DNA from: Paenibacillus sp. JDR-2
GTDB taxonomy: Bacteria > Bacillota > Bacilli > Paenibacillales > Paenibacillaceae
Assembly: GCF_000023585.1 (NCBI RefSeq)
Contig: NC_012914.1
Location: forward strand, 6,393,501-6,457,500
DNA length: 64,000 nucleotides
Direction of reading: 5' to 3'
Shown: piece after piece, positions 27,563 through 35,550 of the stretch
Layout of the letters: every line of letters starts with the position of its first letter
How positions within the stretch are numbered: position 1 is the first letter of the stretch
Program-made: the position numbers and the translations under genes
The notes under the pieces: generated by a model
Seen by the model: only the letters and a program-made list of their open reading frames with translations
What the model was told of the DNA's origin: nothing
Database searches by the model: none

Positions 27563-28417
27563 TTACTCCTTAACCCCGCCAAGCGCTACGCCCGCGATAA
27601 TATACCGGGATAGCAGGAAGTAAATGACGAATAGCGGCAAAGCCGTTAACGCCAGACCCATATAGATCGAGCCAAACTCCGTCTTGTAGATATCGCCCCG
27701 GAGCAAGCTGACCATGACTGGCAGCGTATACTTTGATTTATCCGTGAGCAGGATGAGCGGCATAAACAGGTTGTTCCAGCTTGCCACAAAAGCGAAGATC
27801 GCTTGCGTCGCAACCGCCGGCATCATAATCGGAATGATGATTTTATTGAAGGTTGCGAACTCGCCGGAGCCGTCAATACGCGATGCTTCAACAATCTCCA
27901 GCGAGAGGGTTGCGAGCAAGTATTGGCGCATGAAGAACACAATGGCCGGCGCTGCTATCGCAGGCAGAATCAGCGGCAGGAAGCTGTTCGTCCAGTGCAG
28001 CTGGTACATGAATTGATAGAAGCCAATCGCGCTTGCCTGCGCCGGAATCATCATCACGCATAGGATAAACGTGAAGAACGTTTGACGCCATTTCCAGTTG
28101 TACACAACAAGCCCGTAGGCTGTCAAAGAAGAGAAATATACGGCGCAGACGGTTGATGTAGCCGAAATAATGAACGAGTTCAGGAACCCTTTTAACGGAT
28201 CGAAGCTTTTGCTGGTCAACACGTCCCAGTTGGTCTTGAGATGCGTGGATGGAATCAGTGACAGGCCGCTTTGAATCTCCGCCGTAGAACGCGTTGCATT
28301 CACGAACATCACCCAGAATGGAAGGATGCTAAGCAGCGCAAGGCCAATGCAGACAATATAGATAATCGTCTTGTTAATGCCCCGGGAGACCGTTGCTGTT
28401 CTCTCTATTTTCGCCAT
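27563..28417 (-). CDS. MalG-type sugar ABC transporter permease
   Basis: This 284-residue permease of the MalG/LacG branch has about six helices and the EAA loop VEASRIDGSGEF. It ends in GGVKE. The ATG at 28417 follows AAAGGGGGTG, 3 bases after the MalF stop. It is distinct from the LplC permeases in the other three loci. No ATPase, hydrolase or regulator gene lies in this operon, so the substrate cannot be read from context. Confidence 0.92.
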   Translation of the reverse strand: MAKIERTATVSRGINKTIIYIVCIGLALLSILPFWVMFVNATRSTAEIQSGLSLIPSTHLKTNWDVLTSKSFDPLKGFLNSFIISATSTVCAVYFSSLTAYGLVVYNWKWRQTFFTFILCVMMIPAQASAIGFYQFMYQLHWTNSFLPLILPAIAAPAIVFFMRQYLLATLSLEIVEASRIDGSGEFATFNKIIIPIMMPAVATQAIFAFVASWNNLFMPLILLTDKSKYTLPVMVSLLRGDIYKTEFGSIYMGLALTALPLFVIYFLLSRYIIAGVALGGVKE

Positions 28418-28420
28418 CCC

Positions 28421-29395
28421 TCACACCCCCTTTGCCGCTGCTTTTGCAGCTTTCTCTTGCAGCTTTAGCTGCTTTCTAAGCTTCGCTTCGCCGCGGTCGC
28501 GCATCAGATAGAACAGGAGCGCGGACAATACGGCCGCTATGAGGAACATAATCATGCTTGCCGCTGCGGCTTTGTTGTACATATAGGCTCCTTTGAACGC
28601 CTGCCCATAGATGAACACCGATGTCGTCAGCGTGGCATTGTCCGGACCGCCCGCGGGAGTGATGAACAGCTGTGGAATATCGAACATTTGCAGTCCGCCG
28701 ATCATGGAAGTAACAAGCGAATACAGCAGGATTGTCCGGAGACTTGGCAGAGTCACGCGGAAAAAGGTTTGCGTACCCGTTGCTCCGTCAATGGCCGCCG
28801 CCTCAAAGAGTGCCGGGTTAATCCCCATTACGCCTGCGATCAGAATAATCATCGTATTGCCGTACCACATCCAGAACTGGATGAAAGAAACAATGCCCCT
28901 TGCCGTGTTCTTATCCTGCAGGAATTGAATCGGTGCGTCGCTCCACCCCAGTGCATGGAACAAGCTGTTGACAGGGCCCATCGGATAAGCGAACAAGGTG
29001 CTGAAAAGCACGGCGATTGTACTCGCCGTGATAATATTCGGCATGTAGAGCAGAACCTTAAAGACGCCTTGCCCTTTAACATTGAGGCGTCTATTGGTGA
29101 ACCAGGCCGTAAGCAAGAGCGCAAGGCCGATCTGCGGAATGAAGTTTGCAATCCAGAGGACAAAGGTGTTCACAAGAGACTGTTTGAACGAAACGTTGTT
29201 GAGAATCAGGTCTTTAAAATTCCCAAACGGATTATCCAGAATATGAACCGGCTTTGGGATAACCCCTTTCATATCCGTGAAACCGATAAAGGCCGTGTAC
29301 AGCGTAGGATACAAAGAGAAAATAAGGAACGCTAGTATAAAAGGAATACTGAAAATATAGCCGTATTTCGAGTAATTGACTCCCTTGCGGCGCAT
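28421..29395 (-). CDS. MalF-type sugar ABC transporter permease
   Basis: This 324-residue permease has a first helix near residue 13-33 (IFSIPFILAFLIFSLYP), about six in total, and the EAA loop FEAAAIDGATGTQ. The C-terminal tail after the last helix is rich in Lys and Ala. The start ATG follows GGGGTGAG. It is the middle gene of a three-gene binding-protein-dependent transporter. Confidence 0.92.
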   Translation of the reverse strand: MRRKGVNYSKYGYIFSIPFILAFLIFSLYPTLYTAFIGFTDMKGVIPKPVHILDNPFGNFKDLILNNVSFKQSLVNTFVLWIANFIPQIGLALLLTAWFTNRRLNVKGQGVFKVLLYMPNIITASTIAVLFSTLFAYPMGPVNSLFHALGWSDAPIQFLQDKNTARGIVSFIQFWMWYGNTMIILIAGVMGINPALFEAAAIDGATGTQTFFRVTLPSLRTILLYSLVTSMIGGLQMFDIPQLFITPAGGPDNATLTTSVFIYGQAFKGAYMYNKAAAASMIMFLIAAVLSALLFYLMRDRGEAKLRKQLKLQEKAAKAAAKGV

Positions 29396-29421
29396 GCTCT
29401 CACCCCATCAATTGATATAAA

Positions 29422-29449
29422 GGGGCGGGATCATGCTCCCGCCCCTTGG
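29422..29449 (-). terminator. Hairpin between the MalE- and MalF-type genes
   Basis: AAGGGGCGGGA and TCCCGCCCCTT form a perfect 11-bp stem. The T tract on the minus strand is weak (TTTATAT), so it may stabilise the upstream mRNA as much as terminate it. Confidence 0.55.
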
Positions 29450-29455
29450 CGCCTA

Positions 29456-30874
29456 TTATTCGCTTTCGATACCGAGCTGGTCTTTAACCGTTTGCTTGAA
29501 GTCTTTCAGCGCGGCTTCGCGGCTCTTGCTGCCGGAAGCGTACGCACGGACTTGGTCGCGCCAGATCAGGTTGATCGATTCGTCGTATTGAGTCAGGTTT
29601 TTGCCCGTTGCGTTTGCGTTAGCCGGAACAAAGGCGTCAAACATGTTTTGTCCGCCGAGCAACGCCACTTCGCCGTTCGACTTCGACATAACGACGGAGG
29701 AAGCTACGCTATCCTTCGTGCCTTGCTCGCCTTCCTTCATCGTGCCGTTCGCCCAGTAGTATTGGAGACCTGTCTCGGAAGTATCAAGAGTAACCCAATT
29801 GATGAAGTCCGCTACCGCTTTCTTCTTCGCGTCGTCCTTCGTTACGTCTTTGTTGGCGAGCAGCCATGTGCCACCCCAGAAGAAGCCTGTTGGCGGTTCG
29901 GTAACTGCCCAGTCGCCATTCGTATCCTTGACTTGATCCTTCATAACGTAGTTAATAAGCCATGCCGGACCAAAGAAACCAAATACCGGTTTTGCGCCCG
30001 CGCCGGACATATCCGCGTACCAAGCTTCCTGCCAGTCCTGCGTTCCGTTGCTGTAGCCGTTGTCTGTCAGCTTTTTGGAGAAATCAAGGAATTGCTCGCG
30101 TTTAGGATCGATGTGCAGCTTGCCGTCCACAACCCAGCCTTTGTCGGAGCTGTTCTCGATTGGATGCCAGATGTCGCCGTCGCCGGATACAATCGCGTAG
30201 CCTTTAGCTTTCAGCTTATCAGCTGCCGCGAAGTATTTATCCCAGCCCGGGCCAACTTCGTTCTTGATTGCTGCCGGGTCATCCGTTCCGAATACGTCCT
30301 TGGCAATCGAACGGCGATAAATAAAGCCGCCGCCGGTTGCTTGGTAAGCAAGACCTTTCAGCTGGCCGTCCTTCGAGCCGATATCAACGGAGTATTGGGC
30401 AATACCCCCGTCTTTCACCATTTGATCAGTCAACCCCAGGTCCGCATAGTTAGCGGCATAAGTGGAGGCGTCGCCTTGCGTGTATTTCAGTACAAACGCC
30501 GCTTCAGCAGCGTAAATGTCCGGAGCGTCTTTGCCGCCGCCGGCCAGAGCCTGGTCAAGCGCAGGCTGATAAGCACCGTCGGTTGTTGCGATTACGGTTG
30601 TTTTGAACTCTACGTTTGCGTCTGGGTGAGTTTCGAGATACTTTTTGGTCATGTTCGGAATCTCATCCGTGAAGCTCCAGAGATTGATCGTGACTTTCTT
30701 GCCGTCGCTTTTCGCCGGTTCCGTTGATGCTGTCTCAGATGCTGTCGGGCTTGGGCTAGATGAGTTTGCGTTCGAATTCGAGTTTGAATTTGAGTTTCCG
30801 CCGCATGCCGCGAGAGCCGTTGTCATCACAAGCAGTGTGGAGATCCCCATTAAAGCACGTTTCATTCGTTTCAT
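29456..30874 (-). CDS. MalE-type sugar-binding lipoprotein
   Basis: This 472-residue extracellular solute-binding protein has a lipoprotein signal (TTALAACGGN), then an unusually long low-complexity linker made of Asn/Ser repeats followed by Ser/Pro/Thr to about residue 60. The mature domain starts with KKVTINLWSFTDE, typical of family 1 binding proteins. GGGAGG precedes the ATG. It is the first gene of the operon, with a -10 box at 30936-30941. Confidence 0.92.
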   Translation of the reverse strand: MKRMKRALMGISTLLVMTTALAACGGNSNSNSNSNANSSSPSPTASETASTEPAKSDGKKVTINLWSFTDEIPNMTKKYLETHPDANVEFKTTVIATTDGAYQPALDQALAGGGKDAPDIYAAEAAFVLKYTQGDASTYAANYADLGLTDQMVKDGGIAQYSVDIGSKDGQLKGLAYQATGGGFIYRRSIAKDVFGTDDPAAIKNEVGPGWDKYFAAADKLKAKGYAIVSGDGDIWHPIENSSDKGWVVDGKLHIDPKREQFLDFSKKLTDNGYSNGTQDWQEAWYADMSGAGAKPVFGFFGPAWLINYVMKDQVKDTNGDWAVTEPPTGFFWGGTWLLANKDVTKDDAKKKAVADFINWVTLDTSETGLQYYWANGTMKEGEQGTKDSVASSVVMSKSNGEVALLGGQNMFDAFVPANANATGKNLTQYDESINLIWRDQVRAYASGSKSREAALKDFKQTVKDQLGIESE

Positions 30875-30935
30875 ACTTTGCCTCCCTTTTAATGATCCTT
30901 GTTTTTTTGTGCGTTATTTTGTAACCGCATTCATA

Positions 30936-30941
30936 ATTATA
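30936..30941 (-). promoter_or_regulatory. -10 box of the MalEFG-type operon
   Basis: On the minus strand TATAAT lies about 60 bases upstream of the binding-protein start. The -35 position (30959-30964, TTACGC) is weak. Several CCAATAA/TTATTGG elements lie between 30945 and 31010 and may be regulator sites. Confidence 0.5.
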
Positions 30942-31037
30942 GGACCAATAAATGGCAGGCGTAAGGAATCCATTATTGGGAAAAATTCCACTTTTATTGG
31001 TTTTTGTTCCCAAAGTAGTAGGAACGCGGTAATAAAA

Positions 31038-31071
31038 AAGGTACCCCCGTCGAATGGACGATAGGTACCTT
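31038..31071 (-). terminator. Terminator of lrgAB
   Basis: On the minus strand AAGGTACC pairs with GGTACCTT around a loop with a further GTC/GAC pairing, followed by six T residues. It lies 12 bases after the lrgB stop. Confidence 0.8.
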
Positions 31072-31082
31072 GTCATGTTTAG

Positions 31083-31769
31083 TTACAGCCAATAGATCAA
31101 CGGTATGCAAAACAGCGGCGTCAGGATGCTCGACAGCCCCATGGCAAAGGCGCTGATGCCGCCCTGGATTTCGGAGTCGCGCATTATGCGCGCCGTGCCG
31201 ATGCCGTGTGCCGCCGTCCCCATTGCCGCACCAATCGCTAGATCGCTGCGGAACTTCAACATTTTGAGTATCATAGGTCCAATCATACTGCCAAGAAGAC
31301 CCGTCAGTACGGCAAATACGCCAGCCAGCTCAGGCGTTCCGCCTAGCAAATCCGCAACTTCTATCGCAATAGGCGTTGTGACCGATTTTGGCAGCATGGT
31401 GAGCATGATCTGTTTGGAACCGTGAAGTAGACTAACGATCCCCCATACCGCAAGCAGCCCGCATATCAATCCGGCGCTCACGCCTATAACAATGGGCATG
31501 AGCTGATCTCTCAGCTTTTGAAAGTTTTTGTAAAAGGGAACAGCTAGAGCAACCGTAGCCGGCCCGAGGAAAAAGGTAATGATATCCCCTCCCGCTTGAT
31601 AGGCCTCATAAGGAATATCAGTAAGCAGCAGCAGTAGAATAATGCCTCCCGAGGTAACAAACAAAGGGTTCAACCATTTATAGCGGCTATTAAGAAGCTG
31701 AGCTCCCACATAAAATAATACGGTGATCGTAATGCCAAACAACGGCTGTTGGAACCAGGCTTCATTCAT
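31083..31769 (-). CDS. lrgB: LrgB/CidB family membrane protein
   Basis: This 228-residue protein with about six or seven membrane helices belongs to the LrgB family (PF04172). Typical motifs are FLGPATVALAVPFYK, LPKSVTTPIA and GTAAHGIGTARI. LrgB works with LrgA in control of murein hydrolase activity; related pairs also export small organic acids such as pyruvate or glycolate. The frame is open to 31832, but the ATG at 31769 after AGGGAAGG begins the family homology and overlaps the lrgA stop by 8 bases, so I take it as the start. Confidence 0.9.
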   Translation of the reverse strand: MNEAWFQQPLFGITITVLFYVGAQLLNSRYKWLNPLFVTSGGIILLLLLTDIPYEAYQAGGDIITFFLGPATVALAVPFYKNFQKLRDQLMPIVIGVSAGLICGLLAVWGIVSLLHGSKQIMLTMLPKSVTTPIAIEVADLLGGTPELAGVFAVLTGLLGSMIGPMILKMLKFRSDLAIGAAMGTAAHGIGTARIMRDSEIQGGISAFAMGLSSILTPLFCIPLIYWL

Positions 31770-32115
31770 AGGTGCGTTCCTTCCCTTTTCCGGTTTGCCA
31801 TGCTGTAATGCCGGCTGTGACCAGGATGACAATCAATGTGCTGGCAGAGAGTGCAACCGCTATGGCTAGCCACTCTTCTCCGATCACGCCAAAGAACATC
31901 ATCGTGCCCACGATAACGGGCGCAAAAAAGATCATCATATGCTTCAGAAAAAATTGTGCCGTCTCTTCAATCCAGGCCAGCTTCACCCAGCCTGCAAAGA
32001 GGCTGATGACAAGCAATACCATTCCGATGACGTTCCCCGAGATTGGCACGGACAGCAGGGAATGTATCGCGTTGCCCAATAGCGTGTACCCCAGCAATAT
32101 AGCTAATCCTCTCAT
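31762..32115 (-). CDS. lrgA: LrgA/CidA holin-like protein
   Basis: This 117-residue protein with four membrane helices belongs to the LrgA/CidA family (PF03788), with ISGNVIGMVLL and FFAPVIVGTMMF as typical segments. It is the first gene of a two-gene operon with lrgB. The start ATG follows GGGGAACT. No LytTR-type regulator pair lies beside it. The terminator at 31038-31071 ends the operon. Confidence 0.9.
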   Translation of the reverse strand: MRGLAILLGYTLLGNAIHSLLSVPISGNVIGMVLLVISLFAGWVKLAWIEETAQFFLKHMMIFFAPVIVGTMMFFGVIGEEWLAIAVALSASTLIVILVTAGITAWQTGKGKERTYE

Positions 32116-32237
32116 AGGTTAGTTCCCCTTTTTCGTATAAGTGCTAATTACTAGCTTACCAGCAAGGTGTTTAACGATAAAGAGGGACCGTCTCAAAAGG
32201 GGTTCGCTTGCTAGAGAGACGCTCGCCTTAGTGAATT

Positions 32238-32268
32238 AGCGCTGCAGAGGGTTATCCCTGCAGCGCTA
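32238..32268 (+). terminator. Strong hairpin at the transposase fragment's 3' end
   Basis: AGCGCTGCAG and CTGCAGCGCT, with inner GGG/CCC pairing, are followed on the plus strand by ATTTTT. It overlaps the stop of the leftward transposase fragment. In an insertion element it could block transcription entering from outside. Confidence 0.6.
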
Positions 32269-32366
32269 TTTTTCGATTTTGCTCCTTTACAGCTTTCTTC
32301 AGCAAATTGTGGGCAAGCGTCCAGATAAGCAAAATTTTCTTCACTCCCATAACCTGCGTCTGCAAT
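32252..32366 (-). pseudogene. IS1182-family transposase fragment
   Basis: One reading frame gives IADAGYGSEENFAYL, the region of the second catalytic Asp in IS1182-type DDE transposases. After that the sequence continues in another frame with WTLAHNLLKKAVKEQNRK, the usual C-terminal end, and a TAA stop. An internal deletion with frameshift has joined the two parts, and the N-terminal half is missing. It cannot encode a working enzyme. Confidence 0.75.
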
Positions 32367-32466
32367 GCTGGTTTCTGACCCCCTTATTTGCGGCTGATTT
32401 CGCCTGCATGGCTCTAAGGAGCCAGTGATATTGTAAACCGGTGCGATCAAAAGAGAGTGAAGCTGC

Positions 32467-32659
32467 CTCATAAAATAGTGAGTCATATCGCTGAAAAACG
32501 TGCGATTTGAGCTCATACCGATGCAATAGTGAAGCTAGACTCATAGTTAGTGAGGGTGAACGTGCGAATAAGGAGGAAAACCTCACTATAACTGGAAGTG
32601 AGACGATTTAGCCAAGCCATTCGGCGGAAAGCCTCATAAATAATGAGGTTTTCCGCCGA
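32467..32659. repeat. Run of short palindromes with CTCAT/ATGAG arms
   Basis: At least four small dyads occur here: CTCATAAAATAGTGAG (32467-32482), CTCATAGTTAGTGAG (32540-32554), CCTCACT with AGTGAG (32581-32602) and a near-perfect 16-bp hairpin at 32621-32659 (CGGCGGAAA with TTTCCGCCG, inner CCTCAT/ATGAGG). A half dyad lies near 32512. ACGTGCGA occurs twice, near 32499 and 32565. No coding sense was found. Confidence 0.5.
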
Positions 32660-32692
32660 TTATAGCGGGTTCCAAGTTTGGACCAAATAAAT

Positions 32693-32737
32693 AGGGGCCG
32701 TCCCAACGTCATTTTAATGACTAACGAGACAGCCCCT
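32693..32737 (-). terminator. Imperfect hairpin downstream of the BlaR1-like gene
   Basis: AGGGGC and GCCCCT flank an imperfect stem with the central palindrome GTCATTTTAATGAC. It may terminate the BlaR1-like gene or be part of the IS end; the T tract is weak. Confidence 0.4.
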
Positions 32738-32755
32738 CTTTCGTGAACCTCCTAT

Positions 32756-34537
32756 TTATTTAAAAGCTAAATATTTTGCCCGAGTCTCCGGTGTGATCAT
32801 CTTTGGACTTCTTTCGAGCAACAGATCAGCATCCTTAAGAGCCTCAGCCGGCAAGTTTCCGGCATTAACTTCGCTGATAATATGAGACATTTTCGTGTAC
32901 TCGTCTCTTGAAATAAGCTGGTAATCCGGCCCTTTCATATACTGCTCTCTAACAGAAATAGATAAGTCGATTAAACGACCTTCTCTTTTAAGTAATGGTC
33001 CGGCGTCTTTAAGAGCAGATACAGGAAGCTCTCCTTTATTAACTGCAATAATTATGTTGCTCATTTTCTCATAGTCTGTTTTTGATATATTCGTGTTTGT
33101 AGGAATCAACTCCCCCTCAAGAAGGGTCTCATAGTCATCTACAACAAGCTTACCTTTCTTCTTGACGAATGTAACAGATTCCACCGTCTTATAATAGGCC
33201 GGTTCGCTGGTTAGCGTGACATAAGTAATAACGGCATTCATTCCGTCGACTCTGCTCCGGTAATCGATCACCCAAGGGCTCGAAACCCCTATATTATAAT
33301 TCCAGTCCTCGCCGCCTCTGATGATTTGTTCCTGTACGAACTTTTCTTTCGCATTTGCGGACATCATGTCATAACGGGGTTTCCCGTCCCGCGACTTAAG
33401 CGCATCCGCCCAAACCGTAGTGAGGTTTTCTATCGCGGCATCCGTTGCGTGCGTGGCTTCTTCCTTATGCTTTTCCTCCGAGCTTGCATTGGTTAATGCG
33501 GCACCCCCTAATAACAAGAGCACGATAACCCCAACAAACGACCACTTATAAGAGCTTTTTACGGGTGAAGCGATCATAATCAGTCTCCTCTTAAGCTCTT
33601 TTTTATTCCCCAATATACTTACAGCCCCTGCCAAATGAATGGGTTTAGTAAACAGCTCTAACAGTTTGATTATCGTTAAGGCGTACTCCTTGGACTCCTC
33701 CGGCTTAACTCTCGATAAAGCCAATGCGTCACAGGCTAATTCCTGGTCTACCCGCATTTTGTGATAGGCATACCAGAGGAACGGATTAAACCAATGCAGC
33801 GCCAGCAAAATGTTCATGCCCCCATTCATGGCAATATCATTTCGGCGTACATGCGACAGCTCATGCAAAAACACATGCCGCAGCTGCGCATCGCTTAACG
33901 TTGTTAAAGCCATGTTGGGCAATAACAGCTTTGGTTTAAGTAACCCGAATAAGGTAGGACTGGATACTCGATTCGTCTGTATTAACGTGATCCTTCGACG
34001 CAGGCTCATTTCTTCTTTACAGCTCTCAAACAATGCAGCAATGTTCGGATCCGTTATGGCCTTTTCGCCTTTTAACTTCTTAGCAAACCGTAGATTGGCC
34101 CTGAACATAATACCAAGAAACATAACGGTACCAACCAGCCAAACGACTGAGGCGACTTGCAGGGGTGATGCCGGTTTTTTAATCGTCGGATCCCTTTGAA
34201 CAGTTGTTAATGCATCTTGGGGCGATTGAGTTAATTGCGTTGGGTTTGCTCCTTCAATTTCCGGTTTCACTGCAGGAGTGATTGCCGTTTCGTTCGCGGC
34301 TGCAAAATGATTCCTCTCTGCAAATAGATGAAAGATATTGTACATGCTGAACGAGCTTTCGGGTGTCCACGGCAGCACTAGCCGCAGAATCAAGAGAAGC
34401 CACAGCAGATAACCCCATCTGGGCTTTAATTTATCTCTAAGCAACCATTTCGCAGCTAAAATAAGAACGACCAGAACGCTGGCCATCAGCGAGGCAGACA
34501 GGATCCAGGCAAAAAAGTCGGAAAGACGAACGGTCAT
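32756..34537 (-). CDS. BlaR1-like M56 metalloprotease sensor with an atypical C-terminal domain
   Basis: This 593-residue membrane protein starts with BlaR1/MecR1-type helices (about 8-30, 42-58, 125-147), then a cytoplasmic M56 peptidase domain with the zinc motif HELSH (His225, Glu226, His229) and a fourth helix near 330-350. In true BlaR1 the outer part is a class D beta-lactamase-like domain with an SxxK motif. Here that domain is absent. Instead there is an NTF2-like segment at about 365-470 and two similar repeats at about 487-540 and 545-593 (KMSNIIIAVNKGELP and KMSHIISEVNAGNLP). It lies 5 bases after the BlaI-like gene. The signal sensed is therefore probably not a beta-lactam. Confidence 0.88.
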   Translation of the reverse strand: MTVRLSDFFAWILSASLMASVLVVLILAAKWLLRDKLKPRWGYLLWLLLILRLVLPWTPESSFSMYNIFHLFAERNHFAAANETAITPAVKPEIEGANPTQLTQSPQDALTTVQRDPTIKKPASPLQVASVVWLVGTVMFLGIMFRANLRFAKKLKGEKAITDPNIAALFESCKEEMSLRRRITLIQTNRVSSPTLFGLLKPKLLLPNMALTTLSDAQLRHVFLHELSHVRRNDIAMNGGMNILLALHWFNPFLWYAYHKMRVDQELACDALALSRVKPEESKEYALTIIKLLELFTKPIHLAGAVSILGNKKELKRRLIMIASPVKSSYKWSFVGVIVLLLLGGAALTNASSEEKHKEEATHATDAAIENLTTVWADALKSRDGKPRYDMMSANAKEKFVQEQIIRGGEDWNYNIGVSSPWVIDYRSRVDGMNAVITYVTLTSEPAYYKTVESVTFVKKKGKLVVDDYETLLEGELIPTNTNISKTDYEKMSNIIIAVNKGELPVSALKDAGPLLKREGRLIDLSISVREQYMKGPDYQLISRDEYTKMSHIISEVNAGNLPAEALKDADLLLERSPKMITPETRAKYLAFK

Positions 34538-34542
34538 CTTTC

Positions 34543-34920
34543 TTATTCCTTTCTTTCGTCCAGAATGCTTTTCAGCTCATCAATATCTTCTTTAGACAAT
34601 TTCTCGTATTTTAAAAAGTTAACCAGCATCGGCTTCAAAGCAACGCTTCCGTACAGCCGTTTCAAAAAGGATTCCGTTTCGGCCCTTGTTGTTTCATCTT
34701 CCGTAACCAATGGAGAATAGACATAGGGTTTGCTGTTTGAATCCAAGGTTATGACTTCTTTTTGAACCAGCCGGGTAAGCAGGGTTCTAATGGTTTTGGG
34801 GCTCCAATCGTTAACGCCTGCCAAAGCCTCAATCACCTCGCTTGCGCTCATCGGCGATTTCGTCCATAACACTTTCATGACTTCCCACTCCGCATCGGAG
34901 ATTCGCGACATCTCTTTCAT
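34543..34920 (-). CDS. BlaI/MecI-type repressor
   Basis: This 125-residue winged-helix repressor of the BlaI family has ISDAEWEVMKVLW at the start, SPKTIRTLLTRLVQK as the recognition helix region and a C-terminal dimerisation domain. The frame is open to 34995, but the ATG at 34920 with GGAGGCAGG before it fits the family N-terminus. The BlaR1-like protease encoded next would cleave it to lift repression. Three operators lie directly upstream at 34943-34992, so the pair controls its own synthesis. No beta-lactamase or other target gene is adjacent. Confidence 0.92.
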   Translation of the reverse strand: MKEMSRISDAEWEVMKVLWTKSPMSASEVIEALAGVNDWSPKTIRTLLTRLVQKEVITLDSNSKPYVYSPLVTEDETTRAETESFLKRLYGSVALKPMLVNFLKYEKLSKEDIDELKSILDERKE

Positions 34921-34942
34921 TGGTTCCTGCCTCCACTTCTCG

Positions 34943-35005
34943 ACTACATATGTAATCAATATTACGACTGTAGTCAATACTACAATTGTAATCAAGCGTT
35001 GTCAA
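34943..35005 (-). promoter_or_regulatory. blaI-type promoter with three phased operators
   Basis: On the minus strand TTGACA (35000-35005) and TAGTAT (34977-34982) are 17 bases apart. Three dyads of the BlaI/MecI type (TACA-TGTA core) lie at 34943-34956, 34961-34974 and 34979-34992, each exactly 18 bases after the previous one. The outermost covers the -10 box, so bound repressor would block transcription. Confidence 0.8.
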
Positions 35006-35081
35006 GCCTACTGCGATGCATGTAAGCAAGCTAGACTTCCATGCGATTAACATTCAACCCCGCAAATAAATCACATAAAAA

Positions 35082-35115
35082 AAGATACCTATCGTAAAAT
35101 AACGATAGGCATCTT
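35082..35115 (-). terminator. Terminator of the small DUF1330-like gene
   Basis: On the minus strand AAGATGCCTATCGT and ACGATAGGTATCTT form a 14-bp stem with one mismatch, followed by a T tract of seven. It lies 4 bases after the small gene's stop and supports that gene being expressed. Confidence 0.8.
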
Positions 35116-35118
35116 ATG

Positions 35119-35268
35119 TTAACTTCGGCTAGTAGCAGCCTTATTCCCCTCCACCATGATCCCTCTGTAGATTCCGCCCTTCAGTCCGGCTGGGGCTTTC
35201 GAGGAATAAATCTTTAGTTCATCGGGATCAACCGTCTTCTCCCGGATAAAAACAACGTAAGCCTTCAT
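35119..35268 (-). CDS. Short DUF1330-like protein
   Basis: This 49-residue frame starts with MKAYVVFIREKTVDPDELK and continues with YSSKAPAGLKGG, which resembles the first half of DUF1330 proteins (usually about 95 residues). The second half of the domain is missing. GAGGGG precedes the ATG and a strong terminator follows, so it may be a short expressed protein or a truncated gene. The 280 bases to its right, up to the SDR gene, are AT-rich and show no supported gene. Confidence 0.45.
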   Translation of the reverse strand: MKAYVVFIREKTVDPDELKIYSSKAPAGLKGGIYRGIMVEGNKAATSRS

Positions 35269-35550
35269 CGAATTGTCCCCTCTCCTCACTCTCCTGTAAT
35301 GAGGATAACTCCATAAGGTATAATCGTAAAATTTGTATTATTCATCGTATTCATAAATCAAATTCATATAGAAGCCATCTGAACTCCAGGCTCGTCTTAC
35401 GGCTTCATTAATAGAATGGCAGGCTACTTGCTCATACATAAATTTTATTCATTAAAACAATTAATAATATAGATTTTATTTATTTTAAGTTCAAGCGTAC
35501 ACTTAAGCACGTAAAAGAAACCTTACTTCACACACAAGGAGGAAATGAAA

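Larger units (their letters stand above)
32179..32741. mobile_element. Decayed IS1182-like element with terminal inverted repeats
   Basis: Two imperfect inverted repeats bound this 563-bp stretch: 32179-32199 (AAAGAGGGACCGTCTCAAAAG shortened here to its core GGGACCGTCTC) and 32721-32741 on the opposite strand (core GGGGCTGTCTC); 16 of 21 bases agree. Inside are a transposase fragment (32252-32366) and a run of short palindromes. Intact IS1182 elements are about 1.6-2 kb, so most of the element is lost. The right end lies 15 bases from the BlaR1-like stop codon. No target duplication was clear. Confidence 0.55.

Noticed and set aside
29492..30727. Rightward frame of 411 codons opposite the MalE-type gene
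   Set aside because: It is antisense to a clear binding-protein gene with a lipoprotein signal.
32341..32586. Leftward frame of 81 codons in the IS remnant
   Set aside because: It does not continue the transposase sequence and has no family match; the transposase fragment is in other frames.
32467..32659. CRISPR-like array
   Set aside because: The repeats are short, irregular and palindromic with no constant spacer length, and no cas genes are present.
35338..35439. Small leftward frame of 33 residues upstream of the DUF1330-like gene
   Set aside because: It starts with ATG but has no ribosome binding site and matches nothing known; the region is AT-rich and it is probably chance or a decayed gene.
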